64,000 nucleotides of DNA. Source: Paenibacillus cymbidii. Lineage in GTDB: Bacteria > Bacillota > Bacilli > Paenibacillales > NBRC-103111. The stretch spans positions 186,001 to 250,000 of the forward strand of contig NZ_SHLX01000013.1 of the NCBI RefSeq assembly GCF_004764705.1, written 5' to 3'. Positions 61,202-64,000 of this stretch are shown here, piece by piece. The position numbers and the translations under genes are program-made. Below the pieces are notes generated by a model that was not told the origin of the DNA, made no database searches, and saw only the letters and a program-made list of their open reading frames with translations. Each line of letters starts with the position of its first letter. The stretch's first letter is position 1.

Positions 61202-62134
61202 ATGATGAAAATACTATTTTTGGGCCGCGGCACTATAGGGACACTGTACGCTTGGGCGTTTGAAAATGCAGGCCATACCGTTGAGTTTTATGTCCGTGAA
61301 GGTAGGAAAATGCAATATGGCTCCCATGTAAACCTAGAAATATGGGATGCGAGGCGGAGTAAAAAGGATCGGCTAGTCAAAGAAAAATGGCCTATTGTAA
61401 CACATGAAGAAATAAAGGAAGATCACGACTATGACCTCATTTTTATGAGTGTCAACCCCGAGCAAGTATCAAGTGTGGTAAATTACCTTGCGCCACGAGT
61501 GGGAAATGCAACCGTTCTGTTTTTCAATAACTTTTGGCAAGATCCTCGACTAGCTGTTCAGCCGATTCCGGTCAGTCAAGTTGTTTTTGGCTTCCCCGGC
61601 GGTGGCGGTGGATTTGAAGGAAACAATCTTTACGGCGGTGTTTACAAGACGGTTCAGTTTGGAACATTTGAATACGCGCCTACCAGAAGAGATTTGGAGG
61701 TTCGCAAGCTTTTTGCTGAGGCAGGTTTCAAAATAGTGGTTAAAAAGAATCTTCAAAGTTGGCTCTGGAATCACTTCGCATTCAACGTTGCAATGGAAGT
61801 CGAAGTATTAAAGAGTGGCAGTTTTAAAAAAGTAATTTCTTCACCCGAAGCGCTCGCTGGAATAGGTCGTAATGTGAAAGAAATGATCCCTGTTTTGAAA
61901 GCTAAAGGCTCCAAACTTGATGTTATGACAAGGGTCGTGAGTGCCCTCCCGCCGAGAGTTGTTGGATTTCTTATGAGTAACGTTATTTTTTCACCTAATA
62001 GCATGGCCTATGCACTTGTCGCGCATAACCACTTCAAGGTTGGTTATGCCGTAAAGGAAGTTATATCGGAAGCCAGAAAGCACGGCATACAGGCACCACG
62101 GCTTTACGCCGTAGAAAGTCTGATTAAGGAATAG
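61202..62134 (+). CDS. Ketopantoate reductase-like (ApbA/PanE) protein
   Basis: 310 aa. N-terminal Rossmann motif KILFLGRGTIGTLYAWAFEN; LFFNNFWQDPRLAVQPIPVS and LWNHFAFNVAMEVEVLKSGS represent the middle and C-terminal helices of the family. GAGGGG stands before the double ATG at 61202/61205. True PanE reduces ketopantoate for CoA synthesis; the lack of other pantothenate genes and control by TetR suggest a secondary or detoxifying reductase instead. Catalytic Lys/Glu positions not firmly mapped. Confidence 0.82.
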   Translation: MMKILFLGRGTIGTLYAWAFENAGHTVEFYVREGRKMQYGSHVNLEIWDARRSKKDRLVKEKWPIVTHEEIKEDHDYDLIFMSVNPEQVSSVVNYLAPRVGNATVLFFNNFWQDPRLAVQPIPVSQVVFGFPGGGGGFEGNNLYGGVYKTVQFGTFEYAPTRRDLEVRKLFAEAGFKIVVKKNLQSWLWNHFAFNVAMEVEVLKSGSFKKVISSPEALAGIGRNVKEMIPVLKAKGSKLDVMTRVVSALPPRVVGFLMSNVIFSPNSMAYALVAHNHFKVGYAVKEVISEARKHGIQAPRLYAVESLIKE

Positions 62135-62280
62135 AGCGAGCGGCTTTCATGACTGTCAAAGATGTTAGAGGAGGTGGCTAAGATTTCAAGCCTATACTTT
62201 CCGAAGGCGATATCCCCTTTCATTCCCGACTAAACCACACAACTCACATAGCTATGAACATTTCAGGTTTGTGTGTATAT

Positions 62281-63951
62281 TCAACCGATTTTCTTATTCG
62301 ATCGCCAAATGAATATCATGATCGCTATGCCGAAGATGATCGCAACTGCAAATCCGATGGCAAACAGCCAGCCGAAATTGCTGGTCATCGCTACGGGACG
62401 ATAAACCAATAACACCAGGGCCAGACTGATGAGGATAGCGCTCGTCAATATGCTTAAGGCAAGGCGGTTAAACATCTTGTTGACTTCTCGGATGATCGGT
62501 TTCACTTGCTCCATATTGATTTGTACTTCAAGATCGTCGGCACTGACCTTTTTTAATGCCTTAAGAAGCAGATGCGGCGCCTCTGAGGATAAAGTTAGCC
62601 AATCGAATGCCGTTTGCTTGAGCTTCCCCTTCCGTCCCGAACGCAGCTTGCGTAAATACAGACGTGGAGTTTGGACGGATATAAACTCGGTCAAGTTGAA
62701 TTCGGGGTCCAGACGCTTTCCGATTTCCTCGCCCATCATGATCGTTTTCGCCAAAAGAGCGAACTGACCCGGGACATGGATTTGATTGCGATACAGCAAT
62801 TGCAGCAGATTCTGAATGGCCCGGCTCATATCGATTTCTTTCAACGTTCCTCGAAGGTGCAATTCCAGGAAGTCATGAATTTCCCGACTCAGCTTTCCAC
62901 GAGTGGCTTGATTTTGTTCGTTGTCAAGGCTGATTAAAATTTCGGAAATTTGATCTTCGTCCCTTTTGGAAATGGCCAAAAACAAGGAAACCAGCTTCGA
63001 ACGGCTTTCTTCGTCGACCTCCCCGACCAAGCCGAAGTCAATGAGCGCAAGGGTTCCGTCTCTTTGAATAAACACATTGCCCGGATGCAGATCGGCATGG
63101 AAAAGGCCATCTTCAAAAATCATTTTCAGGAGAACTTCCGCACAATTCTGCGCCAGTAATGGAGTGTTTATGCCAGCTTCGGTCATGGCCGCTGCATCGT
63201 GAACATGATATCCTTCGATTTCTTCCATCACGATGATTCTCTTCGTCATGAGTTCCAAATAAACTTTAGGAATATAAAGCTTCGAGCTTCCACGGAAATT
63301 TTCGCGGAATCGCTCCATATTGTTGGCTTCCTGTTTATAATCCAATTCTTTCAGCAGAGATATCCCGAATTGTTGAACCAGATCCGGAATATCGACAACT
63401 TTGCCCAGACGCAACCGATTTTGCGCCAATCGAGCGATCTCGCCGATGATCTCCAGATCCTCCCTGATTTTATGCTCGATACCTGGCCTTTGCACTTTTA
63501 CGATAACCCGTTCACCTGTGATCAGCACAGCACGATAAACTTGGGCAATGGACGCTGAGGCTAACGGCGTTTCGTCAAAGGCGGCAAACAACGACTGCCA
63601 CCCTTCTCCGTATTCCTCTGCCATATGCGCTGCGATGACGTCAAAATCAAGTGCGGGCACGGAGGACTGCAACTTGGATAGTTCCTCGATGTACGCCGAC
63701 GGCAGCAGATCCGAACGGGTGCTCAAAATCTGCCCCATTTTAATAAAAGTCGTTCCGAGCTCTTCGAATGCCTCCCTCAGATGCCTGGGTTGCGTAAGAG
63801 ACTCCTCAGTCGTCGTATGTCGGGCGTTGTCACCGTGAACCGGAACCAGTTGGCTTAATCCCAATCGATTGATCAACAGCCCGAATCCGTGTTTGAACAA
63901 AACCTTGGCAATCTCCCGATACCTTTTGGAATAGATGCGTACTTTCGTCAA
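62281..63951 (-). CDS. AarF/ABC1/UbiB kinase family protein
   Basis: 556 aa starting at TTG 63951, supported by GGAGGG 6 nt upstream. The KxGQ motif is TTFIKMGQILSTRSDLLP (residues about 72-84); ASIAQVYRAVLITG (nucleotide loop), ERVIVKVQRPG, FHADLHPGNVFIQRDG and ALIDFGLVGEV give the kinase-like active site. Two C-terminal membrane segments (LALVLLVYRPV and WLFAIGFAVAIIFGIAIMIF) anchor it. UbiB-family ATPases support isoprenoid-quinone lipid biosynthesis; bacilli use menaquinone, so the exact role is open. Downstream the sequence runs to the tetR region. Confidence 0.92.
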   Translation of the reverse strand: MTKVRIYSKRYREIAKVLFKHGFGLLINRLGLSQLVPVHGDNARHTTTEESLTQPRHLREAFEELGTTFIKMGQILSTRSDLLPSAYIEELSKLQSSVPALDFDVIAAHMAEEYGEGWQSLFAAFDETPLASASIAQVYRAVLITGERVIVKVQRPGIEHKIREDLEIIGEIARLAQNRLRLGKVVDIPDLVQQFGISLLKELDYKQEANNMERFRENFRGSSKLYIPKVYLELMTKRIIVMEEIEGYHVHDAAAMTEAGINTPLLAQNCAEVLLKMIFEDGLFHADLHPGNVFIQRDGTLALIDFGLVGEVDEESRSKLVSLFLAISKRDEDQISEILISLDNEQNQATRGKLSREIHDFLELHLRGTLKEIDMSRAIQNLLQLLYRNQIHVPGQFALLAKTIMMGEEIGKRLDPEFNLTEFISVQTPRLYLRKLRSGRKGKLKQTAFDWLTLSSEAPHLLLKALKKVSADDLEVQINMEQVKPIIREVNKMFNRLALSILTSAILISLALVLLVYRPVAMTSNFGWLFAIGFAVAIIFGIAIMIFIWRSNKKIG

Positions 63952-64000
63952 ATGAAGCCCTCCAATGTATCATTCGTATCGCAAGATCGATTTCAGGTTT

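Noticed and set aside
1..64000. CRISPR arrays, transposases, rRNA genes
   Set aside because: No regular spacer-repeat array, no transposase motif and no rRNA sequence were seen.

Overview
The window looks like the chromosome of a Paenibacillus- or Cohnella-type firmicute. The evidence is paired Lpl/Ytc-type sugar ABC transporters beside a membrane-anchored AraC regulator, strong AGGAGG ribosome-binding sites, an S-layer (SLH) surface protein, and moderate-to-high GC in the core genes. Stretches near 26-30 kb and 54.6-62 kb are visibly more AT-rich and read as acquired DNA.

Layout. 0-13.7 kb (all minus strand): two stacked carbohydrate-uptake operons, each with a lipoprotein binding protein, two permeases and a Gfo/Idh/MocA oxidoreductase. 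One adds a sugar-phosphate isomerase-like protein. The other adds a NagA-like deacetylase and ends in an AraC sensor-regulator cut by the window edge. 13.9-14.1 kb: four tandem hairpins. 14.3-18.2 kb: RNA-repair locus 1 (RtcB ligase, a translationally coupled AAA ATPase, a broken RlaP/YcgL-type nucleotidyltransferase). 18.3-21.2 kb: SEC-C protein, an unknown protein and a nucleotidyltransferase. 21.3-25.4 kb: PLD-helicase-DUF3427 protein with an HNH nuclease that carries a sulfur-binding-like domain. 25.5-29.6 kb: XRE regulator, nuclease-DGQHR fusion and overlapping Dam-type methylase. 30.5-32.1 kb: AraC/phytanoyl dioxygenase pair. 32.4-35.5 kb: VOC protein, HigBA-like remnant, and an AbrB-Doc-sigma operon. 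35.7-38.6 kb: RNA-repair locus 2 (second RtcB, YkuK-like RNase H-fold protein, five-tRNA array). 38.7-50.4 kb: surface proteins, zeta-like kinase pair, broken phosphotransferase, giant S-layer protein. 50.7-54.5 kb: TPR-adenylate cyclase, decayed AbrB-Doc copy, orphan binding protein. 54.7-60 kb: GmrSD-like DUF262 protein, TIGR02391-like protein, and orphan immunity-like genes behind a toxin remnant. 60.5-64 kb: TetR/ketopantoate reductase pair and an AarF/UbiB kinase.

The most notable signal is that two RNA-repair loci 20 kb apart share a conserved sequence of about 125 nt containing two U-tailed hairpins. Each locus also has a short, well-initiated ORF followed by an intrinsic terminator before its repair genes or tRNAs. 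In locus 2 a tRNA array with unorthodox tRNA bodies sits directly upstream of an RNase H-fold protein and RtcB. This suggests, but does not prove, a tRNA damage/repair or tRNA-replacement system. Several hairpin-plus-RNA-3'-end repeats between 33 and 60 kb suggest repeated island integration. No transposase, CRISPR array or rRNA was seen.
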